A stretch of DNA of 64,000 nucleotides, from positions 85,001 through 149,000 of the forward strand of contig WBZZ01006422.1 of assembly GCA_019918135.1 (NCBI GenBank), in the 5' to 3' direction. Under the pieces are notes generated by a model. The model did no database searches and had not been told where the DNA came from. It saw nothing but the letters and a program-made list of their open reading frames with translations. The position numbers were made by a program, and so were the translations under genes. This DNA comes from Paulinella micropora (Eukaryota; Cercozoa; Imbricatea; Euglyphida; Paulinellidae). This document shows, in pieces, positions 9,768 to 19,597 of this stretch (the stretch's first letter is position 1; each line of letters opens with the position of its first letter).

Positions 9768-10757
9768 CTAGAGATTTGTCACTGCCCCCATAGCTTTTTG
9801 CTCTGCAACTAACTCTGCCAACCTTGCGCCTACGTATAGGCGAAAACAGGACGAGGACCACCGTCCCGCGCGCATGATAGTAGAGTCGGAAGCCCCAAGC
9901 GAGAAGAGACGAGCCGCGCCGCCACGACGAAGCGAGATCCCGTTGAATCGACCACCGGTCTTCACGCCCGCCTTCTGGAGAAGCTCTCTTGCTGTGCTGA
10001 CGAAAGTTGAACGGTTGAGCAGAGAATTATCTGCCAGACGGAAGTAGGGATAGTTTCCCGCTGAAGGGAGCTTGTAGGCGTCGCGACTAGACTCGTAGAC
10101 CTTCTTCCAAGCATGCGGACAAATGAGTGGGTTCTGCTCGGCCAGACCAACATCACATCCGCGACGAAAGGGATCCTGTTTTGCGCCGTCCAAAGTAACA
10201 ATTATGAGGCTCATATTATCGACCTCGCGCATTTGAACAAAAGAGTTGATAAGGAAACACGTTGCGAGCGAACCTGACGCAACCAACTCACCCACGCGAA
10301 AAAGGCCGAAGAAACCCCAGACTGCAGCTGTGACAACCGTAACCCAGAGATGACGAGTAGACTTCGGGATGTTGCGATCCTTAGCGGCCCCCAAGATAAA
10401 GCTAGCCATAGCTTCCAACATCGGTAATTCCAAGGTGAGGCGATTGTCTGGCTTGGTACGTTTACAACGTTTGATACCACGCCACGCCATCTCCACGAAG
10501 TGGTTATCGGTGGGGTCATCTAGATTCATTCGGAGGCAGAAGTCTCGAATTGCGTACATATACACCTTACAGGTGGAAACAGACATGAACCGGCTCAGCC
10601 AGATAAGGAAAAGGACGATGAGCACAGGATCGGGCTGCCACCAGACCGGGCACCAATGCTCTGTTGAGTAGGCAGAGCAGAAAAAACGTAACTTGCGGAT
10701 GGCGGAGCTGTAAGCGGCACTGGTGCTGTAGGAGACCGAACACGCCATGACTTCCAT
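9768..10757 (-). CDS. Tyrosine recombinase of the YR retrotransposon
   Basis: 329 codons. This enzyme family joins the circular cDNA intermediate to the genome in DIRS/Ngaro elements, in place of a DDE integrase. Visible are the first catalytic Arg region (GFFGLFRVGEL, about residue 130-140) and the C-terminal box SLRRGGAARLFSLGASDSTI followed by RAGRWSSSCFRLYV, which supplies the second Arg, the Trp at the His/Trp position and the Tyr nucleophile. The N-terminal SAM-like core-binding helices (about 10-100) are also present. The frame is intact, and it overlaps or abuts the RNase H frame upstream. Confidence 0.85.
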   Translation of the reverse strand: MEVMACSVSYSTSAAYSSAIRKLRFFCSAYSTEHWCPVWWQPDPVLIVLFLIWLSRFMSVSTCKVYMYAIRDFCLRMNLDDPTDNHFVEMAWRGIKRCKRTKPDNRLTLELPMLEAMASFILGAAKDRNIPKSTRHLWVTVVTAAVWGFFGLFRVGELVASGSLATCFLINSFVQMREVDNMSLIIVTLDGAKQDPFRRGCDVGLAEQNPLICPHAWKKVYESSRDAYKLPSAGNYPYFRLADNSLLNRSTFVSTARELLQKAGVKTGGRFNGISLRRGGAARLFSLGASDSTIMRAGRWSSSCFRLYVGARLAELVAEQKAMGAVTNL

Positions 10758-10768
10758 CGCCGAGGTGA

Positions 10769-11518
10769 CTAGCCAAGGTACTTCCGTTGCTGCTGGAGAG
10801 GACGCAAAGAAGGCCCGGACGGGTTCAACTTGCGCCAGGTCTCTGTCGCCTGGGTCATCTGTGCACGTGCCAACAAATCGGCAAGGTTAATGCAATCGCG
10901 TGGCTCTTGAGATGCAGTGAGGGAAACGCCAAGGAGAGAAAGTTTAGAAGTCCAAGAGTCAATGAGACTCTGAATGTTCGTTCTAGGCGAATAGCACGAG
11001 TTAAGACAGTGAGGAGCCGGGGCACAGTCCGTGACAATATGGAACTTCCTGTAACCCAAGGCGACCGCAAACTCAAAAACGGCAACGTAAGCACTGAACA
11101 GCTCACGCATAGGAGACGAGGCGACTAGAGACTCAGTGCGAAGAAGGGCTAACTCTTCTACGGACCAACAGCGAGAAGAGAAAACACCTTTGGAACGAAA
11201 GGGGGCCATGACAATGGCACCCCTCCCCCATTGCGAACCCTCTACCTCGCAAAAGTTCGCATCGGTCCAAAGTGTGCACTTGACGGGGTCGTTGACCCAT
11301 GTCATCGACTCTTTGTCATACTCTCCCGTCTTCAAGAAGTCTGGCAGCGGAAGGCGGAAATTGGAGTCGAGGAGAAGGTCGCGGGCCCATTTTGCAGCGT
11401 GGCAGGCTCTGGAACTGAACCGGCCACCTTTGCCACGCGAAGTCGACAAAGTGTTGAAAGCAATCCGCAAGTTTCCTACCGCCGGCCGAAGAAAAAGAGC
11501 ATCTGGGAAACAAAGCAC
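10769..11518 (-). CDS. RNase H region of the YR retrotransposon
   Basis: 249 codons, continuing from the RT frame after a frameshift near 11480-11520. The RNase H start is seen in KCTLWTDANFCEVEGSQWGRG (first catalytic Asp). An ESLVASSPMRELFSAYVA segment follows with the catalytic Glu region, then IVTDCAPAPHCLNS. The order RT, RNase H, YR is as in DIRS-group elements. Confidence 0.7.
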   Translation of the reverse strand: MLCFPDALFLRPAVGNLRIAFNTLSTSRGKGGRFSSRACHAAKWARDLLLDSNFRLPLPDFLKTGEYDKESMTWVNDPVKCTLWTDANFCEVEGSQWGRGAIVMAPFRSKGVFSSRCWSVEELALLRTESLVASSPMRELFSAYVAVFEFAVALGYRKFHIVTDCAPAPHCLNSCYSPRTNIQSLIDSWTSKLSLLGVSLTASQEPRDCINLADLLARAQMTQATETWRKLNPSGPSLRPLQQQRKYLG

Positions 11519-12310
11519 AAAAGGCCCAGGAGACGTTCGAAAGACTTGATGGAGTAGAAACCGCCACCGGCGATGGTGACCAAGGCTTGCATCACGATCT
11601 TGCGCTTGTCCGCAGGCAGCTCCACGAACCAGAAGCCTTTACGCGTGTCCTTGTGCCAACCGAGGGCACGAAAGGACTGTCCGATGGAATCTTCATGCCA
11701 CGGGATACCCAGAAGCTTGGAGAGCGCGTTGAACTCTAACCGAAGTGCCCTAGCTTCCTTCCAGGAAGCACAGATGACGTCGCTGTTATCAACATGCTGC
11801 TTCATAGGAATGGCCTTGTAGAGAAAAATGGACTCCAGGGATCTCGCGAAGCGATTCCAACCGTCTGCTGCGTAGACACCCCCGAAGCCCGGCACGAGAA
11901 CGACGAAGTACAAAAGCTCGCCAGTGTCTGGGTCCCTACACGAAGAAACTTGCTGCCAGAAGAGCGAGGGCAGTAACGGGGTCTGGTTGTAAGCAGACTT
12001 TACATCTGCACCGAAGACAACACAACCGGGACCGGCTTCAATAATTCTGGCCATCTGCTTGTCATGTCTATATTACTCCACCCCATCATCTGTTCTGGGG
12101 CAGAGCTGGTTGAAAGGGAGGAAACGGGGAAAGGAAAGGTCATTGATTAGTCTCCTTTCCCCATTCTCGGAATGCCACTTGTCTTTTGGGATGGCACGCT
12201 CTCGTGTCACTATGGCCTGGTGCTTGCAATTGCTACTCGGAAAGGGAGGTCTCGTGAACGGACCCGCCATGAAGCCTTTCTCGACCGCCTTCATGTGGCC
12301 TCATAGATAA
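11476..12310 (-). pseudogene. Reverse transcriptase of the YR retrotransposon (frameshifted)
   Basis: The N-terminal fingers (AGPFTRPPFP ... KWHSENGERRLINDLSFPR, 12294-12073) and the palm (12054-11476) lie in different frames, joined near 12060. The palm has the motif-A Asp (VVFGADVKSAYNQTPL), a GFGGVYAADGWNRFA segment, and a motif C that reads KQHVDNSD, so the second catalytic Asp position is Asn. Another shift leads into the RNase H frame. The enzyme is probably inactive in this copy unless the shifts are assembly errors. Confidence 0.7.
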
Positions 12311-12895
12311 GCTCCACCTTCCCATAAAACCCCACCAACGCAACCACTCTGGCAAGTCACAACCTAGACATAAGGGGAGAAAAAGAGATAGAAGGAGAGG
12401 TGGGAAGGATGAAGGACCAGAATGGAAAGTCGTGCCAGCAAGTATTCCCACTCTCCAACTCCAACAACAGACAAGGGAGGGAATCAACCGACACAACCCC
12501 AACTGTCAACAGATTAAGAGGACAAGAGACCTTAGACGGGGGAAGAGAGCGAACCAAAGCGCCCATCTCTTCCTCAGCCTCGGTTCTGGCACTTTCCCAA
12601 ATCCACCAAGGGAAAGGGAAGAAAAAGGAAGCAGAAGTGGAAGAAGGAGAAGCAGAGGGGCTTAAAGGGACCGCTTTGCCTTGTAGGCCACTCTGTTCAG
12701 TGTACAGCACCTGAGGCTGCTGAGTAGAAGAAGAAAACGAACCCACCAAAGGGAAACTACTAAGAGAGGCAACATAAGGAGAGGAAGACAGAGCAAGTGG
12801 AGAACGGATGTGTTGCTGTTGCTGTTGTTGTGATTGTAGACGTTGATGAGGTTGTTGAGGATGTTGTAGTTGTTGTTGTAGTTGTTGTTGTTGTG

Positions 12896-12931
<36 letters not shown>

Positions 12932-12957
12932 GAAGTTGATGTAGTACTAGTAGTTGT

Positions 12958-13023
<66 letters not shown>

Positions 13024-13113
13024 AGTTGTAGTTGTAGTTGTAGTTGTTGTGGTTGTAGTTATTGTTGTTGTTGTTGTTGTTGTAGTTGTTGTTGTTGACA
13101 CTTGTAGTTGTAG

Positions 13114-13153
<40 letters not shown>

Positions 13154-13739
13154 AGTTGAGGTTGTTCAAGCTAAATAGTTGCATTGTTGATGGAGGAACA
13201 TGAAGAGAGAGACGAAAACGAAGAAGGAGAGATAGAAAAAGAAGAAGAAGAAGAGACAAGACAGGTACCCAACAAAGGAGTAACAGGTGACACTTGCCCG
13301 TCCAAAACAGAGGCATGAAGCACTGAGGCTTCTTTGGAAAAGGCAGTACTAACTGAACTGAAAGGGGCAGTAGAACAAGACGGGCTGTGCCCCACAGACT
13401 GAACACGAAAAGACGAAGGAGCTGAGCAACTTGCTGACAAATAGGACGATTGCTGGAAAAAAGTGGAACTGGTGGGACCGGTCATATTAGCAAGTGGCAC
13501 CGAAGCCTTAGCATTTGAAGGCGAGGAGTCGAAGTAAGACTAATTGTTGCTGAAAGACAAATTTCCTATCCTGGCAAACTTCACCTTGGTCACATGCTTG
13601 CGACCACCTGGATCCCAAGTTTTGCGATCTATTTCAGAAAAAGAGAGAGCAGTGGAAGAGGAAGTCCCACCTAAGGAGACCTCCGGCTGATGTAAGCCGA
13701 CCCTGAGAGCTACTTGCCCCACTGCAGAGCTTTCACTCC
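12311..13739 (-). repeat. Low-complexity linker of the YR element, (CAA)n/(TTG)n microsatellite
   Basis: Roughly 12815-13160 is almost pure (GTT)n on the plus strand, which gives poly-Thr, poly-Asn or poly-Gln in the three minus-strand frames and poly-Val on the other strand. On both sides are Ser/Pro-rich minus-strand frames (12749-12357; 13500-13171; 13722-13540) that look like parts of a disordered Gag-RT linker broken by shifts. No domain is recognised. Confidence 0.5.
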
Positions 13740-13786
13740 CAGGGCCCCCTCACTTGTTTGCTTTGCGTTTTCCCCATTTGTCGTTG

Positions 13787-14846
13787 TCAGTCTGGGCAGT
13801 CCACTCGCTTGTGGTCTTTGTTTTCAGGGCACACTGGACACTGGTGTAGAAAGCGACAATCTTCTTTGTAGCTACAGACGCGGCCGTCTGCCCAGTTGAA
13901 ACACACCTTCTTGGACTTCTGAAACTGCTGTCTGGCTTGGCCACCCCCACGCGTGGTATTCGCGCTACGCTGCTGCTTCAAGACACCTTGGCCATACGAT
14001 TGGCTGGAAGAATGGGAAGAGGGGGGGGGGGGGAAGAGGCTCGAGCATGGCTGAGGCCAACACAAAGGGAAGTGTGCCTTTGTGCCACTGTCCTAACGAG
14101 CTTCGACCACGTGTTGCCTTATCCCATCTCATGGCTGACTGCAACGAATTTTTCCTCACAATGAGCTCAAGGAAGCGGTAGTGCTCCCACATGTCTTCTT
14201 CAGAGTGCTGAGCGTGATGCTTACTGTAAAGGACGATGAGTCTGCGAAGCAAGTCTAGAAACTTCTCAATAGTAATGGTTTTGGGCTCCGACTCGTGAGG
14301 TTCACCAATAAGAGTCTTCTTTTTGGACGGTAGAAGCTCTTTGAGGTTGATGAACTCCTTCCCTAACCCTATCTTTTTAAGTACGTCGAATTCTAAATCT
14401 TCCGATCCCGGCAGACTCTGATATTCTTGTGTCAACTTAGCCTTCTCATCTCCTGAAACTGACGTTGAGAAGCCTAATGCTGTGAGCAAGGAGGAGGAGT
14501 CAATACCTTTATCGTTGGCTGCCTCCTTGATCTTGCGTTCCAACTCTTCGTTCGTCTCTTGCAGCTCGGTCAGGACAGATGCATCAAAGTGGACGGTCTT
14601 GCCTTTGTTGCCGACTCGACGAGCAGTGGCTAGCTTCGTCTTGAGCTCCTCTTGCTTTCGCAGAGCCTCATCGATCCCATCTTGAAGCTCTTCCTTCGTT
14701 TTCTGCTTTTTGCTCGGAGGCTTGCTTGGTTCCGGCACTAACTCGTCCCCTTCTTCATTCTTCTGCTCATCCTTCTCGATGAGCTCGGACTGTACAATGA
14801 AGGGCGATTCAATTGCTTTACTCACAATCTGGGATGCCATAGCCAA
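13787..14846 (-). pseudogene. Gag-like protein of the YR element with CCCH zinc finger
   Basis: The frame 14846-13965 codes a Lys/Glu-rich, coiled-coil-prone protein (heptad-like stretch at about residues 60-120). A shift near 13990-14060, next to a G11 run at 14022-14032, moves the rest into the frame 14065-13787. That frame carries CFNWADGRVC and SYKEDCRFLH, a C-x8-C-x5-C-x3-H finger, followed by CPVCPENKDHKRVDC. CCCH fingers bind RNA and here replace the usual CCHC knuckle. Confidence 0.6.
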
Positions 14847-15042
14847 GGAGAAAACCGCCTTACTCGAATTCCTTTTGACCTCTTTGACTTAATTGAAGTA
14901 ATCGTTGTACAATTTCCCCAAACCATGAGCGTTGTACAAGTTCTCCAGATGAGTCGCGATTGCTTTGGTTTTCTGTTTGTTTGCTTTAGCTTCGTTGCCT
15001 CCATTCCTATTCCCCAGAATGCCATTCACGTCTCGGATTGAT

Positions 15043-15479
15043 TTAATAAAATCGTCGCGTGAGACATTGGCATTCAGCGGAATCTTTGTAAACTTCAGCT
15101 CGACAAACTTCGTCGGTATTCGAGTCCCAAATGATTTCCCCTGCTGTATTTAGATACTTCCATTTCTTAGAATCGTCTTCCAATCGAACCAAACCGCGAG
15201 GGACTTGGACAGACCACTGATTGCCCTCGGTGTTGAGGCGAATGGTAGCTTGCACATCCGTGAAACTCATAACGACCCCGGTTATTCGCACAGTTTCAGA
15301 ATTTTTCCCAAATCTTTGAAATAAATCATTGTCTTGAACGTGGTAAGCTGCCAGGGTCGAAAAATTGAACCAACTTTGAGTTTCTTTACAACAGCAGGCA
15401 TTAAAGATGGCTTCTCTGACTCGTCTTCCGATCTTCCCAACTTTCCAACGTAGGCCAAACCAGACGCCGGATCAAACAC
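15043..15479 (-). pseudogene. N-terminal ORF fragments of the YR element
   Basis: Two overlapping minus-strand frames (15479-15282 and 15291-15043) read as one protein broken by a shift near 15285. The first starts MFDPASGLAYVGKLGRSED and the second continues with a compact beta-rich stretch (NQWSVQVPRGLVRLEDDSKK). A third shift near 14900-15025 leads towards the Gag frame. No domain is recognised; it is probably the start of the element's first ORF. Confidence 0.45.
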
Positions 15480-15576
15480 GTGCCGGCTCCGCCGGCACGG
15501 CGTAGACCGGACTACCGTAAAAACGAAACGTCTCCTCGGAACTTTAACGGCGGTTAACTCCGGGCGAAGCCCGGAG
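15480..15576. other. Two GC-rich hairpins flanking the right tip of the YR element
   Basis: GTGCCGGCTCCGCCGGCAC (about 15480-15498) and CTCCGGGCGAAGCCCGGAG (about 15558-15576) are near-perfect palindromes with 3-base loops. They lie just inside and just outside the estimated YR terminus at 15548. They may be termination or target structures; the role is unknown. Confidence 0.6.
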
Positions 15577-15594
15577 CAAACCAGTAATTAAACT

Positions 15595-15942
15595 TCACAG
15601 TCTTCTCCTTCCTCTCTTCTTCCCCCTCCAGTCATTCCACCACCTCGAAACGATTACCTTGAGTAGTGTCCGGGTGGGATGACGTATCGGTCTCCGAGGC
15701 AGTGTTGTAGGCCTGAGCTCGACCGAAATTCGGGTTGGAGCTTGCCCATGAGCCTCCTCCTCCTCTTGGTGGGGGGGCTGGAGCTCGAATAGCTCTCCCT
15801 CCATAAGGGGTATATCCCCGACCTCCTCCTCTTCCTCTCTGAGGGGTTCCCTGCCACCTCGAGGCTCCTCTCCATGTTCCTCCTCCTCCTCCTCCTCGTC
15901 CTCCTGCTCCTGCTCCTCCTCCTCGTCCTCTTTGAGAGGCCT
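15595..15942 (-). CDS. Arg/Gly-rich C-terminal extension of element A Gag
   Basis: In the minus-strand frame that reads ASQRGRGGG..., about 100 codons are RGG-like (RGRGGGRGYTPYGGR, PPPRGGGGSW) and end near 15640. RGG boxes bind RNA. The preceding Gag frame stops at 15943 within a run of nine A, so a one-base slip there would link the two. The two other frames give Arg/Ser-rich readings without sense. Confidence 0.4.
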   Translation of the reverse strand, partial: RPLKEDEEEEQEQEDEEEEEEEHGEEPRGGREPLREEEEEVGDIPLMEGELFELQPPHQEEEEAHGQAPTRISVELRPTTLPRRPIRHPTRTLLKVIVSRWWNDWRGKKRGRRRL

Positions 15943-18284
15943 TTAGGTTTTTTTTTGTCTCTCCCTTTCCTCCTTCTTCTCCTTCATCCTCTCCACATAG
16001 GCAATCATCGCCTGTCGTAACTCCTCATCATCACACATATTGGCGTACCAACATTCGTTCGCAGCGGCAATCTGAAGCATGTTGAAAAGGCCCGGTTCCT
16101 TGCCTTCCGTCCTGCTCAGAAAATTTGCCCTTGCTGTTGGGTTCTGCCTATCATGATTGAAAGAGCAGTCTCTGTTCTCCATCTGTGCCTTACACTGCAA
16201 CCCCGCGAACCACCTCCAACATGCGGTCTTCAGGTCTGGCTCTCTCTGTCTCTTCCACCGGCAACTCTGTTTGTGTACGTGGCTTGTGCGCCAACAGGTA
16301 CATCGCCTGCCTGTGCCGTATGTGCCTCCGTGAGCGAGTCCATGTTTGAGCATGCACTCATCACTTCTTGAAACAGTGCTGACGGAGCAACGCTTTGAAC
16401 CGTATTTTCGAACACGTGTGTCTCGAGGAAGTTCTTGGACTTCACTGAGCTAAACGTCGAGCATTGTTGTATGAGCTGAGTAAGCTTACTCGGGTTAACT
16501 GTGTGTAACGCCGAGAAGAAATAGAGGATGATCGACTTGCGGCCATAGAATAGCCCATAGGAGGAAACTACCTCCGTAAGGGTCGCCGCCAAGCCAACAG
16601 CACTCCTCAAACTCATCGCCACTGTCTCAAAGATTTCAAATCCTATGAGAGTACCAGTGCAGAGATGCTGGTATCCATGAGATTGAAAATATGAAATGAG
16701 TGTGGCCACCGCCAGTTCACACTGAGCGTCTAGGCCTGTTGCATTGTTTCTCTTAATCTCCTCCTTCTTTCTCAAAAACTTGTACTGTGTCAGATCAAAT
16801 CCCTCCGAGACTAGAGATTGGTCAAAAACAGTAACAAGGGCCTCGTATTCCTGCGTTTCGTCGCAAGGAAAAGCCTTCATGCAGGCATTGATCTCTTTGA
16901 GCTTGCTCAAAAGCGAAGCATCAGAGTCTTTGTCTGAGCTCGTCTTGGCATATAGCATGAGACTTGCCACTCCTCCTTTCTTCTCCTTGAAGGCATTTAT
17001 GATATTTTGTCTGTCCTTCTTCTCCGTGTTTGTGACCACCACCGTAGTTGAGCCCGGGGGTGCAGGGGCTGGTGGGGCAGGAGCTGGTGGGGTCAAATAT
17101 GTCGGAGGGTGTGCCTTTGCACCACTCACTTTTGCTTTCATTCTCTCCAGTCTCATCGTCTTCTCGAACTCCTCATTCTCTTTCGCCTTCTTCTTCTCAG
17201 ATATCACCAGCTTTTGAGCATGAGTGATAAAGGCCACCAATTCAGAAGCAGATCTGAGAAAATTATATTTCTCCACATATTGGTCAACACCTGCTTTGTT
17301 GGCGAACGGTGGTGCGTTACTAAGTGATTTAAGGACAGAGTGATCCTTGGTAGGAATCCATCTCTTCCATGCCTCCTTATGCAGTAACGCACCCATCAAC
17401 AGTCTGATCTTGGTCAGAACTCTGTCGGTCTTCTCTAACTCATCAATCACAGGATGAGTTTCTCCTGCTGCCTTAATGCTTTTTTCCATCTCTGCCTTCC
17501 CCTCCTCCAAGGCCTTCATTTCCATCGTAAAAAAATGAAATATGCCACTCGAGTTTTTCGAACCCAGATTGGTCTTCATTTTTGTTACATCGACTGCCTC
17601 CTGACCAGTCGCGAGGAATCTGGCCGTTGCTCTTGGGTTTGTGTACTGGAGGTAACCCTCACATCGTGGGCCGTATGAACGTTCCCAAATCAGGGTTTGA
17701 GTGTACACCCCAAAGATAGCATCGAGTAATTCAAGGTGGGTGTGTGTGTCCCCAAACTTGATATGCTGTATCTTCTTTCTCTTTTCTGGATCAGAGACCA
17801 GTTTGCCGAGGAGCTGTGCTGTGTTTGATAATGGGATATAGACATCCTTTTTAGCACGACTTTTCTCTCTTCTTTGATCCTGAGGGATCCACACATAGGT
17901 ATCCTTCTCTCCCCCCATCTTGTTATCAAACTCTTCTTTAGTGAGGTCATAGTGGTCTTGCACCCACTGTTGTTCCTCCACTGTGATCTCCTCTCCATCA
18001 CTATGAATCAAGTCGATCATTTTTCGTCCTCCTCCTCCCGTGTAGGCAGGTGGTAAGGGATTACCATATGCTCCTCCTCCTCCCGTCTCTTCCTGTTCAA
18101 ATCCTCCATCTTCGTCTCCTCCATATCTTCCTTCATCATCCCAGCCCTCTTCTACTCCTACTCCTACTCCTTCATCTCCTCCTCCTCCTTCATTCAGTCC
18201 TCTTCCTCCTCCTCCTGCTTCTTCTTCTTCTCTTCTCTGTTCTGCCTCCGAGAATTCACTCACTTCGGCGGTCTCTGTCGACAC
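15943..18284 (-). CDS. Gag of element A with CCCH finger (frameshift near 16.23-16.35 kb)
   Basis: The main frame (18284-16230, 684 codons) starts MSTETAEVSEFSEAEQ. It has an acidic Gly-rich N-terminus (about 1-90), a helical middle of capsid type (about 100-300 and 450-640) and a Pro/Ala linker near 400. After a shift the frame 16353-15943 carries CWRWFAGLQC ... CSFNHDRQ, a C-x8-C-x8-C-x3-H finger, and a Lys/Glu coiled tail. The start lies about 790 bases inside the 5' LTR, with an untranslated leader between. The assignment rests on position, composition and the finger; the capsid fold was not tested. Confidence 0.6.
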
Positions 18285-19070
18285 GATGTCGTAGTAGTAA
18301 TTAACAGGAGGACAGTGTCAGCTCCTATGTTTGGTTTTTGTTCGTTTGTGTTCTGTTCCTCCTTCAGTCGATTGACTAGTGAAGAGAGAAACTAATAGAG
18401 AGGGTAGAGTGAGATTCCCTGTCCTCTATGAAACACTATTTGTATGTTTGTTTTTGTTTGAGAAAAATAGTCTTTGAGACTTTCTCCGATTTCTTGTTCT
18501 CCTTACTCAGATTACTTTCTCCTCCTTCTTTTCTATATTGTATCTAGTATGAGGCACTTGGACCTACACATAGATAGTAATAGAGAAGCTAGAAAAGCTC
18601 TCCTTGAGAAGTCGACAGTCGGTCGGATAGGTTCTCAGACCTACCTTTAGAAAACGATCAGAGATTTGCAAAAATACTCTGACGTATGTGTGAGATAATG
18701 CAGATAAATGCACAAACTAGAAGGGTAGAGTGTTGTGCTCCTGTCCCTATGCTTGTTTGTGTTTTGTGTGTGTTCCTTCACTCTTCGGTCCACCTCCTTC
18801 TTCTTGGTCTCTGTGTGAGAACAGCAAGAACGACAGAGAGTTTGTATCTGATGTCTCCTTGTGAGCACACAGATACTGATTGGGCTAGAGGGTACGAGAC
18901 ACCTGCTTGAGACCAATCAAATTATTTGTTTTGTGAAAGAGTTATGAGGGAGCTGTGTTGGAGTATTTGTTTTCGTCTGACGTCCCCGTGTGAGACAGGT
19001 CAGTGAAAATTCACTCTGTTGCCTGTGTGGCAAAGCAGAAAGAAATCACCCTAGTGATGTGGACTCCAAA
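18285..19070 (-). other. 5' untranslated leader of element A
   Basis: T-rich on the plus strand, with no frame that looks like a gene. The bases next to the LTR on the minus strand (TTTGGAGTCCACATC) would be the primer-binding site, with a TGG two bases in, but no tRNA match could be established by eye. Confidence 0.4.
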
Positions 19071-19308
19071 TGTAATGCCCCCAACGATAGCTCGTAAAAA
19101 GTCGGTAATACAACCAAACACAGTCCTCAAAAGATGAGAATGATGTCTCGTTATATTAGCTCAGTGAAGCCAAAAAGGAAAACGGCAACAGACCAGGAAT
19201 AAAATGGCATCGGGTCCAATCCGGACAAATAATACTGAAAAACAAGCTGGTGCACCTGTCACCAGGAAAAGGTACTTTTTACCGGCTATCCGGGGGGTGA
19301 TGCCTACA
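19071..19308 (-). repeat. 5' LTR of element A
   Basis: Partner of 5585-5819 (see there). On the minus strand the LTR reads TGTAGGCA...ATTACA. It is followed by ATCA, which matches the four bases before the other copy. The stretch 19309-19597 between it and the Gypsy LTR holds no recognised feature. Confidence 0.85.
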
Positions 19309-19597
19309 ATCAGTGTTGTTCCACATTCCTATGTGGCACGTTCACCGACCAGCCGGACTCCATGTTGGCCTCTTATAGGTTTTTATATATATAATTCTTG
19401 ATACAATCAATACTACGGCGAGCTTGAAGGTAGTACGTATTCCCGAGCGTACCCCAGCACGGGAATACGCACACACTTAGTAATTTTATCGCTTAATCGT
19501 TGGGACTGGAACGTGACGAGCCAACTCCGCGGGCGCGGCGCTTCTCTTCCCGGCTCCCCCTAGACTCAGCGGAGTTATGCGACTAAATAATTAATAT

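Larger units (their letters stand above)
9523..15548 (-). mobile_element. DIRS/Ngaro-like tyrosine-recombinase retrotransposon
   Basis: About 6.0 kb, minus strand. In order it carries Gag with a CCCH finger, a Gln/Thr/Asn-repeat linker, RT, RNase H and a tyrosine recombinase. There is no LTR. The tips match as imperfect inverted repeats: GTTAAAGTTTCCG at 9523 and GTTAAAGTTCCG on the opposite strand from 15548, with similarity continuing to about 33 bases (TTTCG...TTTAC). Several frameshifts split the polyprotein. The borders are estimated from the inverted repeats and could be off by tens of bases. Confidence 0.65.
5585..19308 (-). mobile_element. Element A: LTR retrotransposon lacking RT, split by a YR retroelement
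   Basis: Two direct LTRs (5585-5819 and 19071-19308) enclose a minus-strand Gag (18284 to about 15640), a protease-like ORF (9284-8223) and an ORF with an integrase C-terminal domain (8217-6667). The SH3-like integrase motif points to a Ty3/Gypsy ancestry. RT, RNase H and the integrase catalytic core are missing, although the two pol-side ORFs are each fully open. It therefore looks like a non-autonomous derivative. A tyrosine-recombinase retrotransposon lies within it at about 9523-15548. Confidence 0.7.

Noticed and set aside
12760..13159. Poly-Thr and poly-Val frames over the (GTT)n tract
   Set aside because: Microsatellite translation. Only the minus-strand reading could be part of a retroelement linker, and its frame there is uncertain.
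18050..18304. Plus-strand Leu-rich frame opposite the Gag start
   Set aside because: Shadow of the Gly/Glu-rich N-terminus of the minus-strand Gag.
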